Assembly: GCF_036227485.1 (NCBI RefSeq)
Contig: NZ_CP109479.1
Coordinates: 5,642,001-5,706,000 of the forward strand
DNA from: Streptomyces sp. NBC_01451
Lineage (GTDB): Bacteria; Actinomycetota; Actinomycetes; Streptomycetales; Streptomycetaceae
Direction of reading: 5' to 3'
Length of the DNA stretch: 64,000 bases
The notes under the pieces were generated by a model, which worked only from the letters and a program-made list of their open reading frames with translations, was not told the origin of the DNA and did not search any database. This document shows, piece after piece, positions 47,371-55,226 of this stretch (position 1 is the first letter of the stretch; every line of letters begins with the position of its first letter). Position numbers and translations under genes: made by a program.

Positions 47371-48126
47371 GTGCCCCAAACCGTGCTGCTCGCCGAGGAC
47401 GACCGTGCCATCCGCCATGCCCTGGAGCGGGCCCTGACCCTGGAGGGCTACCGGGTCACCGCGGTCGCCGACGGCGTCGAGGCGCTCGCCCAGGCGCATC
47501 GCACGCCGCCGGACGTGCTGGTCCTGGACGTGATGATGCCCGGCATCGACGGCCTCCAGGTGTGCCGGGTGCTGCGCGCCGAGGGGGACCGTACGCCGAT
47601 CCTGATGCTCACCGCGCTCGTGGAGACCGCCGACCGGATCGCCGGCCTGGACGCGGGCGCCGATGACTACGTCGTCAAGCCGTTCGACGTCGAGGAGGTC
47701 TTCGCCCGCCTGCGGGCGCTGCTGCGGCGTACCGGGACGGGCACCGGCGAGCAGCGCCCTCCCAAGGGCCTCGCCCCCGTCGGCGTACGCGCGTCACACG
47801 TGGCGAAGGAACCCGTTCTTCCCGAGCGGCAGCTCACCGCGGCCGGGCTGCGGATGGATCTCCAGGCGCGGCGGGTGTGGCGCGGCACGCGGGAGCTGGA
47901 ACTGACCCGGACCGAGTTCGAGCTGCTGGAACTCCTCGTGCGCAACGCCGGGATCGTCCTTGACCACTCCACGATCTACGACCGTATCTGGGGCTACGAC
48001 TTCGGCCCGGGTTCCAAGAACCTCGCCGTGTACGTCGGTTATCTGCGCCGCAAGCTCGACGAGCCGGGCGCCTCGCAGCTGATCCACACGGTGCGAGGCG
48101 TGGGTTACGTCCTCCGGGAGGACTGA
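47371..48126 (+). CDS. Response regulator, OmpR/PhoB type
   Basis: A 251-residue two-component regulator. The receiver domain (LLAEDDRAIRHALERAL) has the phospho-Asp53 in LVLDVMMPGIDG and the Lys in VVKPFD. A long Pro/Arg linker (about 117-150) leads to a winged-helix domain (TRTEFELLELLVRNAGIVLD, then YVGYLRRKLDEPGASQLIHT). GTG 47371 starts the gene. The cognate kinase starts on the base following the stop codon. Confidence 0.94.
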   Translation: MPQTVLLAEDDRAIRHALERALTLEGYRVTAVADGVEALAQAHRTPPDVLVLDVMMPGIDGLQVCRVLRAEGDRTPILMLTALVETADRIAGLDAGADDYVVKPFDVEEVFARLRALLRRTGTGTGEQRPPKGLAPVGVRASHVAKEPVLPERQLTAAGLRMDLQARRVWRGTRELELTRTEFELLELLVRNAGIVLDHSTIYDRIWGYDFGPGSKNLAVYVGYLRRKLDEPGASQLIHTVRGVGYVLRED

Positions 48127-49551
48127 GTGACCGTGCGGAGGGCGGGGCTGGCCTCGCTGCGCACCACCTTCGCCGTGTCGTTCGCCGCGGTCGCCGCCGG
48201 GGTGACCGTGCTGGTCGGGTTCCTGTCCTACGACGCCGCCGCGCGGCTGGTCCGGGTGGACCAGCAGTCCGCCTTCGCGGAGGTCGTCCAGGACCTCCAG
48301 GACGAGGTGCGGAACAACACGATGACGCCGCAGGACTTCTCGTCGTCCGAGCCGGGGCACGACATCGTCCGGCCCAGCCGCACCGATGTGCAGGTGCTCG
48401 GGCCGGAGGGAGGCGTGGTCGACGGCGGTAGTCCGGCGCTGCCCGTCACCGCCGAGGACCGCCGCGTCGCCGCCTCCCCGGTCGCCGGGCTGGCCGTGCA
48501 GCACAAGGACGTCGCCGTCGGCCAGGACGTCTACCGCATCGCGACCGTCTCGCTGGGCGGCCGGCGCGGCCAGGGGCGGGGCGCGGTGCAGGTCGCGCAG
48601 GAGTTCAGCGACACGGAGGACCTGCTCCGGGAGCTCCAGCAGCGGACGATCCTGATGATGGCCGCGGTCGTCGTCGCGGCCGGGTTGTTCGGGTGGTGGC
48701 TGGCCCGGCGGATCACGCACCGGCTGCGCATCCTCGCGTCGGCAGCCGAGGACGTCGCCCGCACCCGCCGCCTCGGCATCCAGGTGCCGGTGACCGGGGC
48801 CGACGAGGTGGGCCGCCTCGGCCGGTCCTTCGACCGCATGCTGGGCCGCCTCGCCCAGTCGGAGGAGGACCAGCGCCGACTGGTCCAGGACGCGGGGCAC
48901 GAGCTCCGCACCCCGCTCACCTCCCTCCGTACGAACATCTCGCTGCTGCGCCGCATCGACGAACTGCCGCCCGCGACCCGGGAGGACCTGGTCGCCGACC
49001 TTGCCCTCGAAGCGCGTGAACTCACCGATCTGGTCAACGAGTTGGTGGACCTGGCGGCCGGGCAGTCGGACACCGAGCCCAAGCAGCGGATCGACATCGC
49101 CGACATCGCGGACGAGGTCGCGGTGGTGGCCCGGCGGCGCACCGGGCGGGACGTCGTCGTACGGGCGGGCGGCGAGACGGCCGTCGACGCCCGCCCCGCC
49201 GCGCTCCAGCGGGCGATCTCCAACCTCGTCGAGAACGCCGCGAAGTTCGACCGGGGCGGCACGGCGCCGATCGAGATCGCCGTCACCGGTCCGGAACGGG
49301 CCCGGCAGAGCGGGCGCCAGGGCGCGATCCGGGTCGAGGTGCTCGACCGGGGGCCAGGGGTCGCCGAGGGCGATCTGCTGCGCCTGTTCGACCGCTTCTA
49401 CCGTGCCGCCGACGCCCGTAGCCTCCCGGGTTCGGGCCTCGGGCTGTCGATCGTCCGGGAGGTCGCCATCGCCCACGGCGGGGCCCCCTTCGCGAACCGG
49501 CGGGACGGGGGCGGGGCGGTCATCGGGTTCACCGTGGGCGGGCAGGGGTGA
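48127..49551 (+). CDS. Sensor histidine kinase, two transmembrane (MprB/TcrY-like)
   Basis: A 474-residue membrane kinase: helix 1 at about 12-34, an extracellular sensor loop of 140 residues (acidic, Gly/Pro-rich), helix 2 at about 174-194, HAMP domain to about 248, the H-box HELRTPLTSLRTN (His258), and an ATPase domain with the N-box (NLVENAAKFD), GPGV and GSGLGLSIV. The start is a GTG with no space to the regulator stop. The ligand is unknown; the copper-linked genes nearby suggest metal or envelope stress, but that is only neighbourhood. Confidence 0.93.
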   Translation: MTVRRAGLASLRTTFAVSFAAVAAGVTVLVGFLSYDAAARLVRVDQQSAFAEVVQDLQDEVRNNTMTPQDFSSSEPGHDIVRPSRTDVQVLGPEGGVVDGGSPALPVTAEDRRVAASPVAGLAVQHKDVAVGQDVYRIATVSLGGRRGQGRGAVQVAQEFSDTEDLLRELQQRTILMMAAVVVAAGLFGWWLARRITHRLRILASAAEDVARTRRLGIQVPVTGADEVGRLGRSFDRMLGRLAQSEEDQRRLVQDAGHELRTPLTSLRTNISLLRRIDELPPATREDLVADLALEARELTDLVNELVDLAAGQSDTEPKQRIDIADIADEVAVVARRRTGRDVVVRAGGETAVDARPAALQRAISNLVENAAKFDRGGTAPIEIAVTGPERARQSGRQGAIRVEVLDRGPGVAEGDLLRLFDRFYRAADARSLPGSGLGLSIVREVAIAHGGAPFANRRDGGGAVIGFTVGGQG

Positions 49552-49589
49552 GCCGGCCGACCCCGTAGCGGCGGCCGGCCGACTCACCC
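49546..49589. terminator. Hairpin overlapping the kinase stop codon
   Basis: 17-base arms (49546-49562 and 49573-49589) pair except for two positions, around a 10-base loop. It lies between convergent genes and includes the TGA of the kinase. Confidence 0.6.
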
Positions 49590-49602
49590 GCGATCTTCGG
49601 TG

Positions 49603-50199
49603 TCAGTTCTTGCCGAGGAGCTTGGTCATCTCGGTGATCTCGGCGTTCTGGGTGCGGATGACGTCGTCGGCCATGGAGGTCGCGGGGCCGTACTCGCCCT
49701 TGGCCTTCTCGGTGGTGGCCATCGTCACGGCGCCCTTGTGGTGCTCGATCATCATGGTCAGGAAGTTCTTGTCGAACTCCGTGCCGGTGGCACCGTGATC
49801 CATGCCGGGCATCGATTCCGTCCCTTCCATGGACTCCATGCCGGGCATCGACGCCGTCGACGTCGGGACTTCCTTGCCCCAGGTCCTCAGCCAGCCGGTC
49901 ATGGCCTCGATCTCCGGTGCCTGGGCCTTCTCGATGCGCGCGGCGAGGGACTTGACCTCGGCCGACGACGCCTTGTCGGCTGCCTCTTCCGCCATCTCCA
50001 GGGCGCCCTTGTGGTGGGGGATCATGCCCTGCGCGAAGGTGACGTCCTGGGCGTTGTAGCCCTCGGCCTCGCTGCTGCTCCCCGCGCCTGCGGCGCTGCT
50101 GCTGTCGCTGTTGCCGTCGTCGCTGCCGCACGCGGTGAGCGTGAGGGCGAGCGCGGCGGTGGCGGCCATGACGACGAGGGTCTTGCGGGTTTTGCGCAT
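49603..50199 (-). CDS. DUF305 domain lipoprotein, Met/His-rich
   Basis: A 198-residue lipoprotein (TLVVMAATAALALTLTAC lipobox). The DUF305 ferritin-like bundle carries two paired-His helices, GMIPHHKGALEMA and MMIEHHKGAVTMA. Between them lies a Met-rich loop with MPGMESMEGTESMPGMDH. DUF305 proteins are periplasmic and often lie near copper genes; the Met and His pattern fits Cu(I) binding. ATG 50199 is chosen because the signal peptide starts there. It is 66 bases downstream of the DUF6153 gene, likely in one operon. Confidence 0.9.
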   Translation of the reverse strand: MRKTRKTLVVMAATAALALTLTACGSDDGNSDSSSAAGAGSSSEAEGYNAQDVTFAQGMIPHHKGALEMAEEAADKASSAEVKSLAARIEKAQAPEIEAMTGWLRTWGKEVPTSTASMPGMESMEGTESMPGMDHGATGTEFDKNFLTMMIEHHKGAVTMATTEKAKGEYGPATSMADDVIRTQNAEITEMTKLLGKN

Positions 50200-50265
50200 G
50201 CTGGAACTCCTGCTGTGCGAAGGGGAACTGAGGTACGCGGGCACGCCGGAGACGTGCGGTGGCCT

Positions 50266-50688
50266 CTAGATCCGCAGGAGTTGGAGTTCAGCGAGGGACG
50301 GTGGCGCTCGGGCGCCCTCGGGGGACCGGGGCAGCGAGCGGTCGGCACGGGCGGCCGGGGCCGAGGCGCCGGCCGGGTCGGGCGTGAGGGCGGGGAACGT
50401 GTGCCCTGCCGGGACGGCGGCCGACGAGCAGGTCCCGTCGGCGTGCTGGGTGTGGCCGCCGTGCGAGTCCATGCCGTGGCAGACGGATTCGTCGGAAAAC
50501 CCTGCCTGCGTGCTCATCGGCTGAGCCCGGTGGCCGTGGTGGGCGGTGTCCGCCATCCCGGCGGACATGCCACCCGGTCCGAGACCGTGCATCGCGAGGA
50601 CACCCGCCAGCAGCCCGAGCACGACGAACGCCCGCGCCCACCGGAACGGCGGGTGCGCGTGTCGCTGTTGCTGTGCGCGGGCTGTCAC
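50266..50688 (-). CDS. DUF6153 family protein, His-rich
   Basis: A 140-residue exported or membrane protein. The family mark is the helix RAFVVLGLLAGVLAMHGLGP (about 18-37). It continues with His/Met-rich loops (MADTAHHGHRAQPMST, CHGMDSHGGHTQHADGTC) likely to bind metal. The tail is Ala/Pro-rich. GTG 50688 is used; the ribosome-binding site is weak. It is the first gene after the palindrome at 50713-50737. Confidence 0.82.
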   Translation of the reverse strand: MTARAQQQRHAHPPFRWARAFVVLGLLAGVLAMHGLGPGGMSAGMADTAHHGHRAQPMSTQAGFSDESVCHGMDSHGGHTQHADGTCSSAAVPAGHTFPALTPDPAGASAPAARADRSLPRSPEGARAPPSLAELQLLRI

Positions 50689-50712
50689 GCCGCCATGCTA
50701 ACCCGACGGATG

Positions 50713-50737
50713 TATAGGGGTACGGGGTACCCCTATA
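50713..50737 (-). promoter_or_regulatory. CsoR-like palindromic operator
   Basis: Perfect 11-base inverted repeats TATAGGGGTAC and GTACCCCTATA are separated by GGG. The end of the palindrome overlaps TATACA (minus strand, 50716-50711), a plausible -10 element, 23-28 bases before the DUF6153 start. The G-tract/C-tract symmetry resembles operators of CsoR-family copper repressors. No csoR gene is within the window. Confidence 0.65.
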
Positions 50738-50784
50738 TTCGCGCCGCGCGCCGTACGCCAGGAGGGCCGTACGCCGGCCGTACC

Positions 50785-52155
50785 TCAGGAAGTACGGCCG
50801 AAGCAGCGTTCCAGCTCATCCAGGTCGTAGAACTTGCTGCCCTTGGACACCGGGTGGCAGCCCGCCCTGAAGGCGGTCTCCTTCTCGTTGTAGAGCATCC
50901 GTACGAGGGTGGTGTCGCCCTTGCGGAACACGTCCCACTGGATGTTCGAGGCCATCGGCGCCACCGCCGCGCCCCGCCACGGGTTGTCGTCGTACGTGTA
51001 CGGCCGCTCGGCGCTCACCCCTCGCGTGCTGCCGGGCAGGCCCATCAGCGCGGCCAGCGGGATGATCTCCTCGGCGTGCGTGAAGCGCAGTTCGGCGCCG
51101 AGGGTGCCGGAACCGGGGGTGCCGTCCTGCGCGGTCTCGGCCTTCTTGAAGAAGTCGTCGAGCAGGACGCCCGCCATCCTGTACGTGATGTCGCTGTCGG
51201 CGAAGCCGGGGCCCTTCTCGTAGAAGTCCTCGGCGTCGCTCAGGTATCCGAACCAGGCGGCGTCCCGCTGGTTGATGTACCGGTTCATCTGCCAGCCCTT
51301 GCCGCCGGGGCTCTCCGCGCTCATGGCCGGGGCGATCCCGTACAGGTTGTAGACCGCCTCGGCCGCGTCCACCGCACTGCCGGCGGTGGTCGCGAACTCG
51401 CCGTCGACGACGCGCTGCGCGAAGTCGCGCTTGAAGATCTTCCGCAGTACGTCGGAGGCGGCGCGGTGGGTGGCCGGCTGGTCGGTGATCGACGCGAGGG
51501 TGGTGGCGAGGCGTTGGTCGTTCGCGATGTAGTCGCGGTAGGCGGCGCCGCCGGCGGCCTTGTGGAAGTAGAGCAGGTCCTTGTCGGTGCGGCCCGCGCC
51601 GATGAGCGGCTTGAGCGCCGGGTCGGTGGCCGCGAGGGTGTCGGCGAAGAGCTGCCCGCTGTCGACGGCGCGGCCCTGTCCGGAGCTGACGACGTCGATC
51701 TTCTCGCCGTTCTTCGCGATGTCGGCGAAGAGGCCCGGCAGCCGCTTCTCCATCCGTACGGCGGTGCCGGCGATCTCGCTCCTGCCGCGCCCGCTGAGGT
51801 TGCCGTAGCCGACCTTGGCCATGGCGGCGAGCAGGGCCCGTACCTTCGGCCCGAACTCCTCGCCGCGCGCGGTGAGTTGGCCCTCGCTCTCGGCCTGGTC
51901 CCACAGCTTGAGGATCAGGTCGCCGTCCGAGCTGTCGGTCGCGGCCCGGGAGCCGTGCCGGGAGACGTTCTCCGTGAACACCGGGACGAAGCCCTTCGGG
52001 GGCTGCTGGTAGCTCCGCAGGCTCTGCTGGGGGGCGTACGAGGCCTTGGTGCCGTAGCTGTCTCCGGAGGAGGAACGTTCCGCCGCGTGGGCGGGGAGTG
52101 CTGTGGCCAGCAGGGCGCACAGGGGTGCGGCGAGGGCGAGGGCGGTGCGGTTCAT
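50785..52155 (-). CDS. Histidine-type phosphatase (MINPP/phytase-like), secreted
   Basis: A 456-residue secreted enzyme of histidine phosphatase branch 2. The signal peptide is MNRTALALAAPLCALLATAL (cleavage near AHA). The active-site motif ENVSRHGSRAATD has the phosphorylated His (about 68) in RHGSR; the proton donor part is FTHAEEIIPLAALMG (HAE, where phytases have HD). The final CFGRTS and an earlier Cys could form a disulfide. Probable substrates are inositol phosphates or other phosphate esters outside the cell. Confidence 0.9.
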   Translation of the reverse strand: MNRTALALAAPLCALLATALPAHAAERSSSGDSYGTKASYAPQQSLRSYQQPPKGFVPVFTENVSRHGSRAATDSSDGDLILKLWDQAESEGQLTARGEEFGPKVRALLAAMAKVGYGNLSGRGRSEIAGTAVRMEKRLPGLFADIAKNGEKIDVVSSGQGRAVDSGQLFADTLAATDPALKPLIGAGRTDKDLLYFHKAAGGAAYRDYIANDQRLATTLASITDQPATHRAASDVLRKIFKRDFAQRVVDGEFATTAGSAVDAAEAVYNLYGIAPAMSAESPGGKGWQMNRYINQRDAAWFGYLSDAEDFYEKGPGFADSDITYRMAGVLLDDFFKKAETAQDGTPGSGTLGAELRFTHAEEIIPLAALMGLPGSTRGVSAERPYTYDDNPWRGAAVAPMASNIQWDVFRKGDTTLVRMLYNEKETAFRAGCHPVSKGSKFYDLDELERCFGRTS

Positions 52156-52335
52156 GGGCGCATCGTGGGGGGCGTGGATGAACCCCGGGTGGCCGCGGAA
52201 TGGCGCATGCGGGGCGTACGGGGCATGTGTGCTGTGAGATTCCGGTTGATTGATTCACCTTGTGCTGAAGTTTTGGTGGCTTCTATCATCCAAGTCCCAC
52301 GTGCGAGACCCCCGGCGAGACCCAGAGGCCCTCCG

Positions 52336-53880
52336 ATGAAGTCGATGAAGACGATGCAGCAGCAGCCCCAGCACCATCTGCCCGTCGACCTTCCTGTCGA
52401 CCTGCCCGTCGACCTCGACGAAGCCGTCCACCGGTGCCTCGTCGCCGGTTTCGACGGCACCACCGGCGTCCCGGACACCCTCAAGCGGCTCATCGAGCGC
52501 GGCCTCGGCGGAGTGATCCTCTTCACCCGCAACGTGCGCGACGCGGACCAGGTCCGCCGCCTCACCGACGAACTGCGCGCCCTGCGCCCCGATCTCCTCG
52601 TCGCCATCGACAACGAGGGCGGCGGCATCGGCCACCTCGTCGCCGCGGGCGCCCCCGAGGTGCCCGGCTCGTACGCCCTCGGCGTCGTCGACGACCCGGA
52701 CCTCACCGCCCGCTGCGCCGACGCCCTCGCCGGTCACCTCGCCTCGCTCGGCATCACCGTCTCGTACGCCCCCGTGGCCGACCTCCAGCACCACCCCGAC
52801 AACCCGATCGTCCGCACCCGCTCCTTCGGCGCCGATCCGGAACTCGCCGCCCGTCACCTGCGCGCCTGGATCACCGCCACCGAGGCACGCGGCGTCGCCT
52901 CCTGCGCCAAGCACTTCCCCGGCCACGGCGGCACGGTGACCGACAGCCACCACGAGATGGCGGTCGACCCGCGGTCGTACGACGAGATCCGCGCCGATGT
53001 CGAGCCGTTCCGGGCGGCCGTGGCGGCGGGCGTACCGATGCTGATGAGCGCGCACGTGGTCTACCCGGCGCTGGACCCGGAACGGCCCGCGACCCTCAGT
53101 CGCCGCATCCTGGGCGACCTGCTCCGCCACGACCTCGGTTTCGAGGGGGTCCTGGTCAGCGACGCCCTGGAGATGAAGGCGATAGCCGACCGGTACGGCG
53201 AGGCGGCCGGCGCCCGGCTCGCCCTCGCCGCGGGCGCCGACCAGGTGATCGTGGCCGTACCGGACCTGGCGACCACCCTGGCCTGCCGGGACGCGGTGAT
53301 CGGCGCGCTGCGGGACGGCATGCTCGCGGAGGAGCGGGTACGGGAGGCCGCCGGGCGGGTGCGGAAGCTGGCGGAGCGGTACGCGGGCGCGCCGGAGGAG
53401 GGCGCGGTCGCGCCGTGGGACGCGGACGCGGGGCTCGACGCGGCTCGGCGGGCGGTGCGGGGCACACTGCGGGGTGCGCGGGCCGGTGGGTTCACGGCGG
53501 CGCCAGGTGCGTATGTCGTCGACCTGTTTCCGCCGCCGCATCCCGCGCTGAACTGGGGTGGCGAGGATCTGCTGAGCGAGGTGCGCGCGCTGGATCCCAC
53601 GGCTGCGGGCATGGTGCTCAACGAGGCTCCGGAGGATCCGGCGGCTCTGGCCGAGGGGATCCTGCGGTGGGCTGTCGGGGTGCCGCTGGTGGTCGCCACG
53701 TCGGATGCCGGGCTGTCTCCGTGGCAGGGGGAGCTGCGGGCGGCGCTGGCGGCCGGGCGCAGGGACGCGGTGCTGGTGGACACCGGGTTGCCGGACGGCG
53801 GGGGCGCGTTGTGTTCGTACGGGCGCGGGCGGGTCAATCTGCGGGCGCTGGCCGAGGTACTGGTGGGAAGCGGCGTCTGA
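52336..53880 (+). CDS. Glycoside hydrolase family 3 N-terminal domain protein (NagZ-like)
   Basis: A 514-residue enzyme without a signal peptide. The N-terminal TIM barrel has IDNEGGGIGHL, ASCAKHFPGHGGTVTDSHH (Lys-His pair and the DSHH loop with the catalytic His) and VSDALEMKAIADRYG with the nucleophile Asp. This combination is typical of beta-N-acetylhexosaminidases that recycle cell-wall muropeptides. A C-terminal part of about 140 residues follows. A run PVDLPVDLPVDLDE lies at the start. ATG 52336 is the first suitable start after GAGG; the frame is open far upstream by chance. Confidence 0.88.
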   Translation: MKSMKTMQQQPQHHLPVDLPVDLPVDLDEAVHRCLVAGFDGTTGVPDTLKRLIERGLGGVILFTRNVRDADQVRRLTDELRALRPDLLVAIDNEGGGIGHLVAAGAPEVPGSYALGVVDDPDLTARCADALAGHLASLGITVSYAPVADLQHHPDNPIVRTRSFGADPELAARHLRAWITATEARGVASCAKHFPGHGGTVTDSHHEMAVDPRSYDEIRADVEPFRAAVAAGVPMLMSAHVVYPALDPERPATLSRRILGDLLRHDLGFEGVLVSDALEMKAIADRYGEAAGARLALAAGADQVIVAVPDLATTLACRDAVIGALRDGMLAEERVREAAGRVRKLAERYAGAPEEGAVAPWDADAGLDAARRAVRGTLRGARAGGFTAAPGAYVVDLFPPPHPALNWGGEDLLSEVRALDPTAAGMVLNEAPEDPAALAEGILRWAVGVPLVVATSDAGLSPWQGELRAALAAGRRDAVLVDTGLPDGGGALCSYGRGRVNLRALAEVLVGSGV

Positions 53881-53887
53881 CGCTGCC

Positions 53888-53929
53888 CCCGTTCCTTTCG
53901 GTACCGGCGCCGGTACCGAAAGGAACGGG
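53888..53929. terminator. Perfect 42-base palindrome between convergent genes
   Basis: Both halves (53888-53908 and 53909-53929) are exact reverse complements with no unpaired centre. It lies seven bases after the GH3 gene and 33 bases after the PASTA gene stop, so it most likely folds in RNA from either direction and stops transcription. Confidence 0.82.
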
Positions 53930-53962
53930 AACGGAGACGGGCGTCTCGGGCGGTTGGGTCGG

Positions 53963-54472
53963 TCAGCCGGCGCAGAGCGTCAGGTTGATCGTGGCGCCCC
54001 GGGAAACGACCTTCGGCTCGTGCGGGTCGACCGCGATGACCGTGCCCGGCTTGCCCTTCTTGCCGCAGTCCGTCGTTCCGACCGTGCCGAGTTCGAGCCC
54101 CACCTTCACCAGGTACTGCTTGGCGAAGTGCAGGCTGAGGCCCTCGAACTCCACCCCCTCCTCGTCGCCCTCCACCAGGATTGTGGCGGCCTGGTTGGAA
54201 GTCGGCGTGTTCGGGCTGGTGGCGACGGACGCGGGCTTGGTGGCTACGGACACGGGCTTGGGGGCGTCCGAACCGCCGGTGGCGATGGCGGTGCCGCCAC
54301 CGGCCACGATGAGGGCGGCGGCGATACCGGCGATGGACGTGTTCCGCCTGCGCCGGGTCCTGCGCACGATGCCGGCGCTGTCGAAGGCGGGTGCGGCGGC
54401 GGAGTTCGCGAAGTCGTTCATGGCGTTCACCAGTTCCTCTTCGAAGGGTGCGCCGTCGGTGCAGCGAGTCAT
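53963..54472 (-). CDS. Single-pass membrane protein with extracellular PASTA-like domain
   Basis: A 169-residue protein: about 43 cytoplasmic residues (FEEELVNAMNDFANSAAAPA, then RRTRRRR), a membrane helix (SIAGIAAALIVAGGGTAIA, about 46-64), a Ser/Thr/Pro linker and a C-terminal PASTA-type domain (FEGLSLHFAKQYLVKVGLEL, then VIAVDPHEPKVVSRGATINL). PASTA domains bind cell-wall fragments or beta-lactams. Its start overlaps the sigma gene stop by 4 bases. The topology suits an anti-sigma factor that reads the cell wall, but the short inner part has no ZAS motif. Confidence 0.78.
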   Translation of the reverse strand: MTRCTDGAPFEEELVNAMNDFANSAAAPAFDSAGIVRRTRRRRNTSIAGIAAALIVAGGGTAIATGGSDAPKPVSVATKPASVATSPNTPTSNQAATILVEGDEEGVEFEGLSLHFAKQYLVKVGLELGTVGTTDCGKKGKPGTVIAVDPHEPKVVSRGATINLTLCAG

Positions 54473-55125
54473 CGGGTCCTACCTTCCTTGGGCCCCGTGG
54501 GTCCCGTGGGCCCGGGCTGCTGTGGCGACGCCGTTGGGGACGGAGGTGACGGTGAAGGGCCGGAGAGTGCGGAGAACTGGCTTCTGAGCTTGTCGATTCC
54601 CCGGGCGAGCTGGGACCGTACGGTGCTCGGCGAGATCCTCAGGTCGGCCGCGATCTCGGCGTCGGAGAGGTCGTGGAAGTACCGCAGCACCACCACCGTG
54701 CGCATGCGCATCGGCAGCGACTGAAGGGCCCGTACCAACTGGTCCCTGCTGTCGACCCGCCCGTACTCGTCCCCGAGGGCCGCCCTGTCGCCGGTGTCCT
54801 GGTGGGCTCCCGACGGGACCAGCGGAACCAGGCGGCGGAATCTTCGCCAGCGGTCGTTGGCCAGGTTCACCATGATCCGGCGCACATAGGCGTCCGGGGC
54901 GTCCTTGGCGGCGACCGTGCGCCACTTGCGGCAGACCCGTTCCAGGGTTTCCTGGACCAGGTCCTCCGCCGCCTCCCGGTTCCCCGTCAGGACGAGGGCA
55001 CCGCGGAACAAGGACGCCGACCGGGTCGCGACGAACAGGGGGAAATCCATCTCCCCCGACCCGGCTCCTGCCGACTCGGCACCGCCGAGGGCGGCGCCGG
55101 GCTTCCACTCGGTTGCCAGATCCAC
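54469..55125 (-). CDS. ECF sigma factor, SigE family
   Basis: A 218-residue sigma-70 factor with only regions 2 and 4. Region 2 contains FVATRSASLFRGALVLTGNR, AEDLVQETLERVCRKW and DAYVRRIMVNLANDRWRR. Region 4 contains LPMRMRTVVVLRYFHDLSDA and the helix-turn-helix EIAADLRISPSTVRSQLARG. The tail is Pro/Ser-rich. GTG 55125 has GGGAGG five bases upstream, which decides the start. It is upstream of, and coupled to, the PASTA membrane protein gene. Confidence 0.92.
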   Translation of the reverse strand: MDLATEWKPGAALGGAESAGAGSGEMDFPLFVATRSASLFRGALVLTGNREAAEDLVQETLERVCRKWRTVAAKDAPDAYVRRIMVNLANDRWRRFRRLVPLVPSGAHQDTGDRAALGDEYGRVDSRDQLVRALQSLPMRMRTVVVLRYFHDLSDAEIAADLRISPSTVRSQLARGIDKLRSQFSALSGPSPSPPSPTASPQQPGPTGPTGPKEGRTR

Positions 55126-55226
55126 ACGCTCCTCCCTTCCTGTCACCACTCCTCGACGTGACAGGCCGCGCATCTGCTGCACGGGCAGGATGTGAGCTGG
55201 GTCATAGCGCGAGCGTGGGCCTGTGG

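Noticed and set aside
49600..52335. A long plus-strand open frame continuous with the GH3 gene, suggesting a 1,426-residue fusion
   Set aside because: The first 912 codons are antisense to the DUF305, DUF6153 and phosphatase genes and have no domain; the true start is ATG 52336.
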